Made by a program: the position numbers and the translations under genes. A DNA stretch of 64,000 nt from Ardenticatenales bacterium (lineage in GTDB: Bacteria; Chloroflexota; Anaerolineae; Promineifilales; Promineifilaceae): contig JACKBL010000002.1 in the NCBI GenBank assembly GCA_020634515.1, positions 1,028,819 to 1,092,818 on the forward strand, read 5' to 3'. The notes beneath the pieces were generated by a model, which was given only the letters and a program-made list of their open reading frames with translations, was not told where the DNA came from and searched no databases. Below are positions 28,837 through 36,456 of this stretch, one piece after another. Within the stretch, counting starts at the first letter, position 1, and each line of letters opens with the position of its first letter.

Positions 28837-29577
28837 CATGTGGACGCCATTAACCGTTCAACGATTCTTCAATTCACGAATGAATTATTCCTCCCCTTTT
28901 ATGAGGCAACTGTGCTGGCCCGTATTTGGCGCGCGTGGCTGCGGCTGCGCTTTCTTCTCTTTCAGCGACATCGATTTAACCGCCTGGTGCTGGAGCGGGT
29001 GGGCGATTATTCCCTGTTGATTTTGCCCGACGTATTCAATCCTACCCTGTTTTTGACGAGTGAATTCATGGTGGAGGCTTTTGACAGTTCGCTGATCCCG
29101 CCTGGCTCTTCCGTTTTGGACATGGGAACCGGGTCGGGGATTGGGGCCATCTTCGCCGCGCGATGGGCGGGGCGCGTGCTGGCGGTGGACGTCAACCCGG
29201 CGGCGGTGCGCTGCGCGCGCATCAATGTGCTGTTGAACGATCTGGAAGCGAAAATTGTGGTGCGGGAGGGGGATTTGTTCGCGGGATTGGCGGAACGGCG
29301 TTTCGCGGTGATTCTTTTTAACCCGCCCTATTTTCCCGGCGAACCGACCGGCGCGCTGGATCGCGCTTTTCATGCCACGGACGTGGCGGAGCGGTTTGCG
29401 GCGGGTTTGGGGGCGCACCTGGTTCCCGGTGGGTGGGCGCTGGTGCTGCTGTCTTCGCTGGGGGACGAGGCGGGCTTCCTGGCGGCTCTGGCGGCGCGGG
29501 GATGGGCGGCAAAGGGCGTGGCGCAGCGGCGACTGCCGTCAGAACGGATAACGCTCTATCGGGTGGCACGGGCATGA
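28819..29577 (+). CDS. Class I SAM-dependent methyltransferase (HemK/RsmC-like, NPPY motif)
   Basis: 252 residues. Motif I is VLDMGTGSGIGAIFAA, with acidic motif II VLAVDVNPAAV. The NPPYF motif IV (about residue 175) shows an N-methyltransferase of the PrmC/HemK, RsmC or adenine-methylating kind. The first 40 residues are helical and basic. The start lies within a GGGTGAAT repeat run, so it is uncertain. The stop overlaps the GT87 gene start as ATGA. The substrate cannot be named. Confidence 0.82.
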   Translation: MGEWVVHVDAINRSTILQFTNELFLPFYEATVLARIWRAWLRLRFLLFQRHRFNRLVLERVGDYSLLILPDVFNPTLFLTSEFMVEAFDSSLIPPGSSVLDMGTGSGIGAIFAARWAGRVLAVDVNPAAVRCARINVLLNDLEAKIVVREGDLFAGLAERRFAVILFNPPYFPGEPTGALDRAFHATDVAERFAAGLGAHLVPGGWALVLLSSLGDEAGFLAALAARGWAAKGVAQRRLPSERITLYRVARA

Positions 29578-30938
29578 TGGCGCGACGGTCTGTGTTGGTC
29601 GCGCTGCTGTGGTTGGCGGTGGTGGTGGCCGGGGTGGATTTTGTGCGGGAGCTTGTGCCGGCATTTTCCCGACCCTCCCACGGTTTTGTTGCCTACTACA
29701 CCGCCTCCCGCCTCCTTGCCGCGGGCGCCGACCCCGCCCTCAACTACGACGTAGACTGGTTCATCGCGCAGATTGCCCGCTTCCAACCGGACGCGAGCGA
29801 CGTCCACATCAACCCGCCGCCCACAAACGTGCTGTTGCTGCCACTCGTGGGCCTGGATTACGTCGGCGCGCGCCGTGTCTGGTCCACCCTTTCCTTGCTG
29901 ACGATGCTGCTGGTCGTCGGGTGGTGGCTGTGGCGATGGAACTGGCGGGGGGCGTGGATGCCGGCATTTCTACTCCTTACGCTCCTCTTCCAACCCATCC
30001 GCGCCAATTTCCACCTCGGCCAGATATACGTCCTGCTGCTGGGGCTTTTCACCGCCGCCTGGGTCGCCTATCGCCAATGGCGCGCTGGCTGGTTGGGCGC
30101 GCTGCTGGCCGTGGCCGGCGTGATGAAACTGGCGGGCGCGTTCGTGTGGCTGCTGCTGCTGTGCCAGCGTCGCTGGCGGGCGCTGCTGGCCGGCGGAGTG
30201 GCTGCCGTGGTCTTGTTGCTGCTCACCTGGCCGGGCTGGCCTGCGTGGGAGGCGTTCCTCACGCTGCTGCGCGGCCTCAGCCAGCAGCCGGAGCGCGCCG
30301 TCACGGCCTACCAGACATGGCTCAGTTGGACGCGCCATCTGTTCACCGCTGATGCGCAGTGGAATCCCCTGCCCGTGGCGCGATTGCCGCAGTTGGGCAA
30401 CGCGCTCTACCTGGCGGGCGCGGGTTTGCTGGTGGGGGTGACGGCGTGGTTTGCGTGGAAAATGCCGGCATCTCCGACGAAAGCGGCCAGAGAAATCACC
30501 GACCAGGACCTGCTCTTTGCCGCCGGCGTGATTCTGGGCCTGATTCTCAGCCCGCTGGCGCTCGATTACCATTATGCGTTGCTGTTATTGCCGGCATTCA
30601 TCCTCTGCCAATGGGCGCGGCAGCAGTCCGATTGGCGCGTCTGGCTCCTCCTGCTGCTGGCCCTCATCCTCATCGCCGCCGACCTGCCTTACCGCTCGCC
30701 GCGACTGGCCGCCGGCTGGTGGGCGCTGCTGGCCTACCCCAAACTGGTCGGCGGGCTGCTGCTCTGGGCGCTCTGCTTGCAGCAATCAACGGAAAGCCGC
30801 CCACTACCACCTGTCAACGACCAACCACCAACTGCCAACCGTCAACGACCAACCACCAACCACCAAGCAACCGACCGGAAACAACTTCGCACTTTTCTAC
30901 GGATGGTTACTGACCGGCTGCCCGCGCATTTCCGCTGA
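29574..30938 (+). CDS. GT87-family (DUF2029) polyprenol-linked sugar transferase-like membrane protein
   Basis: About 454 residues with roughly ten membrane helices. YYTASRLLAAGADP...YDV and the INPPPTNVLLLPL segment match the mannosyl- or arabinosyl-transferase GT-C group using a lipid-linked donor. Start ATG 29574 overlaps the methyltransferase stop (ATGA). The last 45 or so residues (RPLPPVNDQPPTANRQ onwards) are encoded by a low-complexity ACCAAC-type repeat and are probably not part of the fold. Four TGCCGGCA sites fall in the gene. Confidence 0.8.
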   Translation: MMARRSVLVALLWLAVVVAGVDFVRELVPAFSRPSHGFVAYYTASRLLAAGADPALNYDVDWFIAQIARFQPDASDVHINPPPTNVLLLPLVGLDYVGARRVWSTLSLLTMLLVVGWWLWRWNWRGAWMPAFLLLTLLFQPIRANFHLGQIYVLLLGLFTAAWVAYRQWRAGWLGALLAVAGVMKLAGAFVWLLLLCQRRWRALLAGGVAAVVLLLLTWPGWPAWEAFLTLLRGLSQQPERAVTAYQTWLSWTRHLFTADAQWNPLPVARLPQLGNALYLAGAGLLVGVTAWFAWKMPASPTKAAREITDQDLLFAAGVILGLILSPLALDYHYALLLLPAFILCQWARQQSDWRVWLLLLLALILIAADLPYRSPRLAAGWWALLAYPKLVGGLLLWALCLQQSTESRPLPPVNDQPPTANRQRPTTNHQATDRKQLRTFLRMVTDRLPAHFR

Positions 30939-30942
30939 TTTA

Positions 30943-32160
30943 ATGGCGGACAGCCACCAACTTCCAACTATGACCCTGCTCACCCAATGGCGGACGAACA
31001 AAGTGCAACGCCGTTTCTGGACGGTGGTGAAGAACGCCTTCAACAGCCTGCTGCTGCCCATTTTTAACGTGGTCGTCTCTTTTCTGGTCATCCGGCGCGC
31101 GTCGGTGGACCTCTGGGGGGCGTTTGTGAACGTGATGATCGTGGTGCAGTTGGCGGCGCACGTCGTCGGTTGGGGGAACAAGGAGTATTTGCTGCGCGCT
31201 TTTAGCCAGTCGCCGGCGACCATTGGCCGCGCGTGGCTTTCCAGCCTGTGGACGCGCCTGACGCTGCTGGCGCTGTTGTCGGTGGCCGCGTGGTTTTGGG
31301 GCTTTGCTTCGGGGCGCACGCTGCTGATTATCGGCTGGGGGCTGGGGCAGGTGCTGGTGCAGTCCTACGATGTGCTGGTGCTGTACCGGCGGGATTTTTT
31401 GTACGCGGCGGCGCTGGAGTTGGTGGGATTGGCGGTGATGGCCGGCGTCGTTGTGTGGCAAGGACCGGCGACGACGCTGGACACGCTGTTGGCGTTGTTT
31501 TGCGGCGTGCATCTGGCGCAGGCGGCGGCGTTTGCCTGGCGTTTTCGCCGTGATACGTTTCTCGCGGGGGGCGGGCGGCTGGATTGGGGGTATTATCGGC
31601 TGGCGTTCCCGTTTTTTCTGTTGGGCCTGAGTGGGATGTTGCAGTCGCGGGCGGATTTGTATGCGGTGAATTTTTATTTGATGCCGGCAAAAGTCGGCCA
31701 ATACCAGGTCTTCATCAACCTCATGCTCTACGCCCAATCCGTCAGCGCCTTCGTCCTGATGCCCTTTGTCAAAACCCTCTACCGCCTGCAAACGCGGGCC
31801 ATCCTCAAAATCGCCGCCCGCCTCTTTGCCCTGGGGTTGCTCCTCGTGGGACCATTCTTGCTCATGGCGCACCTTGCCCTCGTCTACCTCTACCAATTCC
31901 AACTACCGCTCCTCATGCTCCTCCTCGGCGGCCTGTTCATCCTGCCCATCTACGCCTATTTGCCCGCCATCTACGCCCTGTACAAGAACAACCGCCAGAC
32001 CGCCGTGGTGTCCGTCAACGTCCTCGGTATCGCCGCCAATTTTGGCCTCAACATGCTGTTGCTGCCGCGCGTGGGCATGGTGGGGGCCATTGCCGCCAGC
32101 GCCGCCGCGCAGTGGCTGATGCTGGTCGTGTATGGGGGATGGGTGAGGTATGAGGTGTGA
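30943..32160 (+). CDS. Flippase / polysaccharide biosynthesis membrane protein (Wzx-like)
   Basis: About 405 residues and twelve or so membrane helices. The N-terminal VVVSFLVIRRASVDLWGAFVNVM and LLPRVGMVGAIAASAAAQW near the end are typical of the oligosaccharide flippase (MATE-like) superfamily. It would move lipid-linked glycans across the membrane. Start ATG 30943 lies 4 nt after the GT87 stop; ATG 30970 is an alternative. The C-terminus (GGWVRYEV) runs into a GAGGTATG octamer array. A TGCCGGCA site at 31682 marks a clear change of codon third-position base. Confidence 0.8.
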   Translation: MADSHQLPTMTLLTQWRTNKVQRRFWTVVKNAFNSLLLPIFNVVVSFLVIRRASVDLWGAFVNVMIVVQLAAHVVGWGNKEYLLRAFSQSPATIGRAWLSSLWTRLTLLALLSVAAWFWGFASGRTLLIIGWGLGQVLVQSYDVLVLYRRDFLYAAALELVGLAVMAGVVVWQGPATTLDTLLALFCGVHLAQAAAFAWRFRRDTFLAGGGRLDWGYYRLAFPFFLLGLSGMLQSRADLYAVNFYLMPAKVGQYQVFINLMLYAQSVSAFVLMPFVKTLYRLQTRAILKIAARLFALGLLLVGPFLLMAHLALVYLYQFQLPLLMLLLGGLFILPIYAYLPAIYALYKNNRQTAVVSVNVLGIAANFGLNMLLLPRVGMVGAIAASAAAQWLMLVVYGGWVRYEV

Positions 32161-32221
32161 GGTATGAGGTGTGAGGTATGAGGTATGAGGTATGAGGTAT
32201 GAGGTATGAGGTATGAGGTGT
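32144..32221. repeat. Tandem octamer GAGGTATG/GAGGTGTG array (about nine units)
   Basis: About nine units of GAGGTATG or GAGGTGTG span the 3' end of the flippase gene and the gap before the methyltransferase at 32226. A shorter run of the same octamers lies between crtB and crtI at 11890-11914. Slippage-prone. Confidence 0.8.
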
Positions 32222-32225
32222 GCGG

Positions 32226-33005
32226 ATGGATTTTGATTATTTGAAGTATTTGGGGCGTTTGGGGGCGGCGGATATTCACCCGTTGGGGGCGGCGGGGACG
32301 GCGGCGTTGTTGTTGGCGGCGGCGGTGCGGCCGGGGATGCGCGTGCTGGAGATTGGTTGCGGCACGGGGCAAACGCTGTGGCGATTGCGACGGCGGGGCG
32401 CGCGGGCGGTGGGCGTGGAACTGTTGCCAGAGATGTTGGCGGCGGCGCGGGCGCGGTTGGCGCAGGAGGGCGGGGCAACGCCGGTTTCTCTGGTGCGTGG
32501 GCGTGGTCACTGTTTGCCCATGCCGGCAAATACCTTCGACCGCGCCCTCACGGAATCTGTACTGGGGTTCCAGGATGTTCAGGTAGCCACGGACATGCTG
32601 TCTGAGTTGTGGCGCGTGCTGCGTCCCGGCGGCCTCTACGTCGCTAACGAGGCTATCTGGAAGCCGGATGTGTCGCCGGAGCAAGCGGACGTGATCAATG
32701 CCCGTGCCCTGGCTCATTTTGGCCTGCGCCAGGCTTCCGACGCGCCCTGGTCGGTGCGCGAGTGGCGGCAGGCGATGGAACGGGCGGGCTTCGAGGTACT
32801 GTCGGCGGCTATTTTGCGGCCTGTGCCGGCATTTGCAGAGGATGCCCCCTCCGTTACCGTCCGTATTAACTGGCGGCATGGGGCATCGCCGCGTTTGCTC
32901 TGGCGGCGCTGGTACTACCGCCGCCGCCTGCGCCAACATCATGCCGATGGACAGGCGATTGAGAGCCGCCTGTTTGTGCTGCGTAAACCGGAGGGGCTTG
33001 TATGA
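32226..33005 (+). CDS. Class I SAM-dependent methyltransferase
   Basis: About 259 residues. Motif I VLEIGCGTGQTLWRL, an acidic VGVELLPEML strand, post-I region LPMPANTFDRALTESVL, and LRPGGLYVANEAI fit ubiquinone- or glycan-type small-molecule methyltransferases. ATG 32226 follows the octamer array with no clear Shine-Dalgarno; GTG 32220 is an alternative. The stop overlaps the next gene start (ATGA). It sits in a glycan cluster, so methylation of a sugar or lipid is likely (inference). Confidence 0.85.
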   Translation: MDFDYLKYLGRLGAADIHPLGAAGTAALLLAAAVRPGMRVLEIGCGTGQTLWRLRRRGARAVGVELLPEMLAAARARLAQEGGATPVSLVRGRGHCLPMPANTFDRALTESVLGFQDVQVATDMLSELWRVLRPGGLYVANEAIWKPDVSPEQADVINARALAHFGLRQASDAPWSVREWRQAMERAGFEVLSAAILRPVPAFAEDAPSVTVRINWRHGASPRLLWRRWYYRRRLRQHHADGQAIESRLFVLRKPEGLV

Positions 33006-33886
33006 TGGGGGAATTGGCGAGCGGGATTTGTTGTCCGGAATGCCGGCAACGACTGGACCTCCAAACCTGGACCTGCACGCGAGGACATGCCTTCGCCGTC
33101 GCAGATGGCGTCGTCACCCTGTTTTCCACCCCGTTTGCCGCCCGCTATCTGCCTTTTCAACGGCAGTTCAGCCAGTACCGCGCCACCCGCGACCACAGCA
33201 TCCGCCAACCCGCTGCTTATCCGCCACTGCCTTATGGACCCGCGACCCAGGGCGCATTCGAGTGGCGGCTGCGGCAATATGACCTGGCGCTGGTGCGCCG
33301 CCTCTTGTCACGCCGTTCCGGTCCACGCCGCATTCTGGAAATCGGCGCGTGGAACGGCTGGTTGACGCATTGGCTGGCGGCGGATGGGCACGCGGTCGCG
33401 GCGGTTGATTATTTCGCCGACGAGTGGGACGGACTGCGCGCCATGAAGCATTACAACCAGTCGTGGTTAGCGATGCAGATGGACCTGGAAGACCTGTCGA
33501 TTTTGCCGGCAGACTATGACGTGGTCATTGTCAATCGCTGCCTCCAGTTCTATGTCGATCCCCTGCACGCCGTGGCCCAGGCCCGGGCGCGGCTGGTCCC
33601 TGGCGGGTTGCTCTTGCTCACCGGTCTCGCTTTCATGCGGGACACCGCCGCCGCCGCCGAACGCGCCGCCGCCTTTCGCGCCTATTTGCAGGCGGAAGGC
33701 GTGCAATACTTCAAGACCTTCAAAGGATACCTGGATTTTGCCGACCACGCCGCGCTGCGGGCCGCGGGCGTGCGCCTGCGCTGGCAGCGGGCGCTCCTCC
33801 CCGCCAACCTGAAATCCTGGCTCCGCCCCACCCGCCCGCGCTACTACTACGGCTTGTGGCGGCGGGGACCTGATTCGCAGTTATAA
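33002..33886 (+). CDS. Methyltransferase with N-terminal zinc ribbon
   Basis: 294 residues. An N-terminal Trm112-like knuckle (CCPECRQRLDL...CTRGHAF) is followed by RRILEIGAWNGWLTHWLAADGHAVAAVDYF, a Rossmann methyltransferase motif I. YDVVIVNRCLQFYVDPL and RLVPGGLLLLTG follow as usual. The C-terminus is KSWLRPTRPRYYYGLWRRG. A homologous scrap of that C-terminus lies at 38878-38943, 5 kb away. The start overlaps the upstream methyltransferase stop (ATGA). Confidence 0.83.
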   Translation: MMGELASGICCPECRQRLDLQTWTCTRGHAFAVADGVVTLFSTPFAARYLPFQRQFSQYRATRDHSIRQPAAYPPLPYGPATQGAFEWRLRQYDLALVRRLLSRRSGPRRILEIGAWNGWLTHWLAADGHAVAAVDYFADEWDGLRAMKHYNQSWLAMQMDLEDLSILPADYDVVIVNRCLQFYVDPLHAVAQARARLVPGGLLLLTGLAFMRDTAAAAERAAAFRAYLQAEGVQYFKTFKGYLDFADHAALRAAGVRLRWQRALLPANLKSWLRPTRPRYYYGLWRRGPDSQL

Positions 33887-33919
33887 AAACCGGGTATTGT
33901 ATCCCTCCTGCTCACCGAC

Positions 33920-34074
33920 TCAGCCCTCAACGTCTTGAAAATCCTGCCAATCAATGCCCAACTGCCGCACCGCAGAACGAATCGTTCCCAACTTTAGGTC
34001 ACGCCCACCCCAATTAGGAATTACCGTAGCTCTCTGCGATTTTGGATTAAACCTAAAATCTTTGCGACACCCGA
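33920..34074 (-). pseudogene. Relic of a HicA-type toxin (C-terminal part)
   Basis: Immediately after the RelE stop codon, in the same frame, the minus strand reads LIGCRKDFRFNPKSQRA, then TVIPNWGGRDLKLGTIRSAV, then RQLGIDWQDFQDVEG and a stop. The piece around PNWGGRDLKLGTIRSAVRQLGI matches the conserved C-terminus of HicA mRNA-interferase toxins. The N-terminal third with the catalytic His is missing and no start codon is present. It is too short to be functional. Confidence 0.65.
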
Positions 34075-34338
34075 TTAGTCAAGTTTGTAAACCTCGCGGC
34101 GATGGCGGACAAAATGGACAGTGATACGGCTTTCAGCAGCGCTAAACGTATACAAGACCCGATAATCACCCGCGCGCAGCTTATAAACACCTTTCCATTG
34201 CCCGGTCAACGGTTCAGGCGTTAGCAAATCAAAGTTATCCGCCAACCAGCGAATTTTGCTAAATATTCGTTGCGCTGTTGGCTTACTCAATCGCTCCAGA
34301 TCGTCCACTGCGTTTGCAGTGAACTCAACGTGATACAC
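34075..34338 (-). CDS. RelE/ParE-family toxin
   Basis: 87 residues from GTG 34338; the frame is open to 34374 but VYHVEFTANAVDDLERL is a natural RelE start. LAGQWKGVYKLRAGDYRVLYTF-like text (here TGQWKGVYKLRAGDYRVLYTF) and VHFVRHRREVYK give the RelE fold with its basic catalytic residues. RelE toxins cleave mRNA at the ribosome, while ParE proteins poison gyrase; sequence alone favours RelE because of the Arg/Tyr pattern. The start follows the antitoxin stop directly. Confidence 0.82.
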   Translation of the reverse strand: MYHVEFTANAVDDLERLSKPTAQRIFSKIRWLADNFDLLTPEPLTGQWKGVYKLRAGDYRVLYTFSAAESRITVHFVRHRREVYKLD

Positions 34339-34339
34339 C

Positions 34340-34561
34340 TTACCAGTCCAACCCCAACCTGGCAGCAACGTCATCCGTCGCCATTGTCTTTTCCCCTAAC
34401 ATAACAGCTTCTATCGAGAGGCGTAAAGCTGTTTCAATGTCCTCGCGCAGTAACAATCCTTCATCCGGATCACGCAGCAATTCTGCCAAAGTTTGCGTGA
34501 TTGTCTCCTGAATGAGTGTCCTTAATTCATCCACGCTCATATCTGCTACTCGCGTTACCAT
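34340..34561 (-). CDS. Antitoxin of the RelE-type pair
   Basis: 73 residues. The acidic N-terminal half (MSVDELRTLIQETITQTLAELLRDPDEGLLLREDIE) suits a small helical antitoxin that would bind its RelE partner. AAGGAGATG lies about 10 nt upstream of ATG 34561. It precedes the toxin, as in most type II systems, and probably represses its own promoter (family knowledge). The 337-bp stretch 34562-34898 upstream holds no recognisable gene. Confidence 0.75.
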   Translation of the reverse strand: MVTRVADMSVDELRTLIQETITQTLAELLRDPDEGLLLREDIETALRLSIEAVMLGEKTMATDDVAARLGLDW

Positions 34562-34898
34562 TGCATCATCTCCTTTGCTTTCTCGCAGGTAATGGTTATT
34601 GCTAACATAGCCTAATCAACTTGTTCTGGCTTTCCGGCTATTTTCCGAATAGTCTGCTATGAATTCCTCAAGTCTGGCGATCAAAATAGTTCGCTATTCC
34701 AGGTTTTGTCGCGCCGCTTTTGAAAAGTATATGGTGGTCATGGCGCAAACGCAAGCGGGGAGAGCTGATGCGCTGGCTTGTCCCCCCTGACGGCGACACC
34801 CCCACCTTCCTGAGGAATCTCTCCTGAAAAGCTGCCTGCCCCCTAGACATCCCCGCCTTCACTGCCTTCGCCTTTGCCGAACCATAACTACGTTCACC

Positions 34899-35150
34899 TT
34901 ATTTACCTGCGGCTTTTTGCCAGCGGGCTTTGAATTCACTGGCGGAGTAGAAGTGGAAATTGGGCACATGTTTGGGCTTCATTGTGCCCTGAGCATAGAA
35001 AAAGGCGTATTCGACAAGTTTAGCCGTTGGATTCAGACCGTGCTGTTCAGCAAGATGGTAGATTTCGTTGACAATCTTTTGGTTTTCGGCGGTGACGTGG
35101 TAGGTTTGCACCTGTTCTTGATCCTCAAAACGCAGATAGACAAGCCACAT
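34899..35150 (-). CDS. Small hypothetical protein
   Basis: 83 residues: MWLVYLRFEDQEQVQTYHV at the start and PNFHFYSASEFKARWQKAAGK at the end, with a Glu/Gln-rich helix between. Composition looks protein-like and the protein is compact. No motif recognised. It lies in an accessory region between TA relics and REP arrays, so it may be a mobile or TA-associated protein. Confidence in coding moderate. Confidence 0.5.
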   Translation of the reverse strand: MWLVYLRFEDQEQVQTYHVTAENQKIVNEIYHLAEQHGLNPTAKLVEYAFFYAQGTMKPKHVPNFHFYSASEFKARWQKAAGK

Positions 35151-35223
35151 AATGATCTCGCTTATTCTGTGAGATAATCTCTGCCTGTGAATTTTGGGGC
35201 AGAGTAAATACCCTTTTCTAGTT

Positions 35224-35348
35224 GGGAGTGGAGGCTTCCAGCCGGAACGGAACCGGCTAAAGCCTCGACTCCGGAACCGGCTAAAGCCTCGACTCCGGAA
35301 CCGGCTAAAGCCTCGACTCCGGAACCGGCTAAAGCCTCGACTCCGGAG
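35224..35348. repeat. REP hairpin with tandem right-arm copies
   Basis: One REP hairpin (GGAGTGGAGGCTTCCAGCCGG with its complement) is followed by four tandem 24-bp copies of the right arm, each containing CCGGCTAAAGCCTCGACTCC. It abuts the 3' end of the RAYT transposase at 35369. Confidence 0.85.
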
Positions 35349-35368
35349 AGCCCGATTCCAACGGCCTG

Positions 35369-35890
35369 TTAGAAATCATCCCCTTCCAGATAATCCAGCA
35401 CTGGATACCTCATCGCACAATCATCCAGCCATGCCTGCCCCTGGGTGCGCAGGTAATAACGATAACTGGAAAAGCGCCAATCCGCACTATTTTGTACATA
35501 ACCATGTTTGACCGGGTTCTGGTGAATGTAGTTAAAGCGCGTCCAATACCCTTTGTCGTTACGGATACAGGTGTCCCAGTAATTGTGCCACACCTGCCGC
35601 CCCCTGACGTTGTCCCATCCATTGAGCGTCCATGCTGTACTACCGTGTAACTGGCCGAAGAAGCGACTTAAATCCTGACCGTGGGAGGTTTGCAGAAGCA
35701 GGTGATAATGATTATCCAGAATGACCCAGGCGCGCAGATTGATTTTGAACGTTTGGACAAGCTCTTTTAATTTATCGCGCAGAAGTGCTTTGGCGCGTTC
35801 CTCGCGTAGGAAGGGGGTGTGGTTGAGCGTGGCAGCCGTAATGATGTACCAGGTATCGTCCAGGTAGATATGGGGTGGGTGGTGACTCAT
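35369..35890 (-). CDS. REP-associated tyrosine transposase (RAYT, Y1_Tnp family)
   Basis: 173 residues. The HUH-type metal motif is HYHLLL (residues about 61-66) in AWVILDNHYHLLLQTS. The Tyr-containing helix has FNYIHQNPVKHGYV, as in RAYTs. RAYTs are domesticated IS200/IS605-type single-strand transposases that act on REP hairpins. It is flanked on both sides by REP arrays (35224-35348 and 35914-36384), the textbook arrangement. Length fits the family and no key residue is missing. Confidence 0.93.
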   Translation of the reverse strand: MSHHPPHIYLDDTWYIITAATLNHTPFLREERAKALLRDKLKELVQTFKINLRAWVILDNHYHLLLQTSHGQDLSRFFGQLHGSTAWTLNGWDNVRGRQVWHNYWDTCIRNDKGYWTRFNYIHQNPVKHGYVQNSADWRFSSYRYYLRTQGQAWLDDCAMRYPVLDYLEGDDF

Positions 35891-35913
35891 GCGACCCCTA
35901 TTCTATCCCTCTA

Positions 35914-36384
35914 CCGGAGTGGAGGCTTTAGCCGGAACGGGCACGGGGAGACGACCGGCTGAAGCCTCGACTCCTGTTGTAGTATTCTGTCGGAGTGGAG
36001 GCTTTAGCCGGAACGGGCACGAGCGAGACGACCGGCTGAAGCCTCGACTCCAATTTTCGAGTTGTCGTAGCATTCTGCCGGAGTGGAGGCTTTAGCCGGA
36101 ACGGCACGGGGAGACGACCGGCTGAAGCCTCGACTCCGGATTAGGCGGCGCGAGGGTGAAGGACACGGCGTACAGGCTTTAGCAGCGCGGGTGAGAAAAC
36201 CGGCTGAAGCCTCGACTCCTGTTGTAGTATTCTGTCGGAGTGGAGGCTTTAGCCGGAACAGGCTTTAGCAGCGCGGGTGAGAAAACCGGCTGAAGCCTCC
36301 ACTCCTGTTGTAGTATTCTGTCGGAGTGGAGGCTTTAGCCGGAACGGGCACGAGTGAGACGACCGGCTGAAGCCTCCACTCCGG
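35914..36384. repeat. REP array (about six imperfect hairpin units)
   Basis: Units pair GGAGTGGAGGCTTTAGCCGG with CCGGCTGAAGCCTCGACTCC around a variable 12-25 nt loop. They are joined by a spacer such as TGTTGTAGTATTCTGTC. One unit keeps only the right arm (about 36198-36219). Some right arms read CCTCCACTCC instead. The array follows the RAYT start. Confidence 0.9.
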
Positions 36385-36456
36385 ATTTTAGATTTTGCTG
36401 GGGCGAAGCCCCAGACCCAAAATGGAAGCCAGAAATCCAGAAAAGAGGGGAGAAAG

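Noticed and set aside
34668..34862. 64-residue minus-strand frame in the gap between TA pair and small gene
   Set aside because: No ribosome-binding site and no motif. The gap 34562-34898 otherwise shows nothing recognisable.
35224..35348. Tandem 24-bp repeats considered as a CRISPR array
   Set aside because: The units are contiguous with no unique spacers, contain REP arms and adjoin a RAYT gene.
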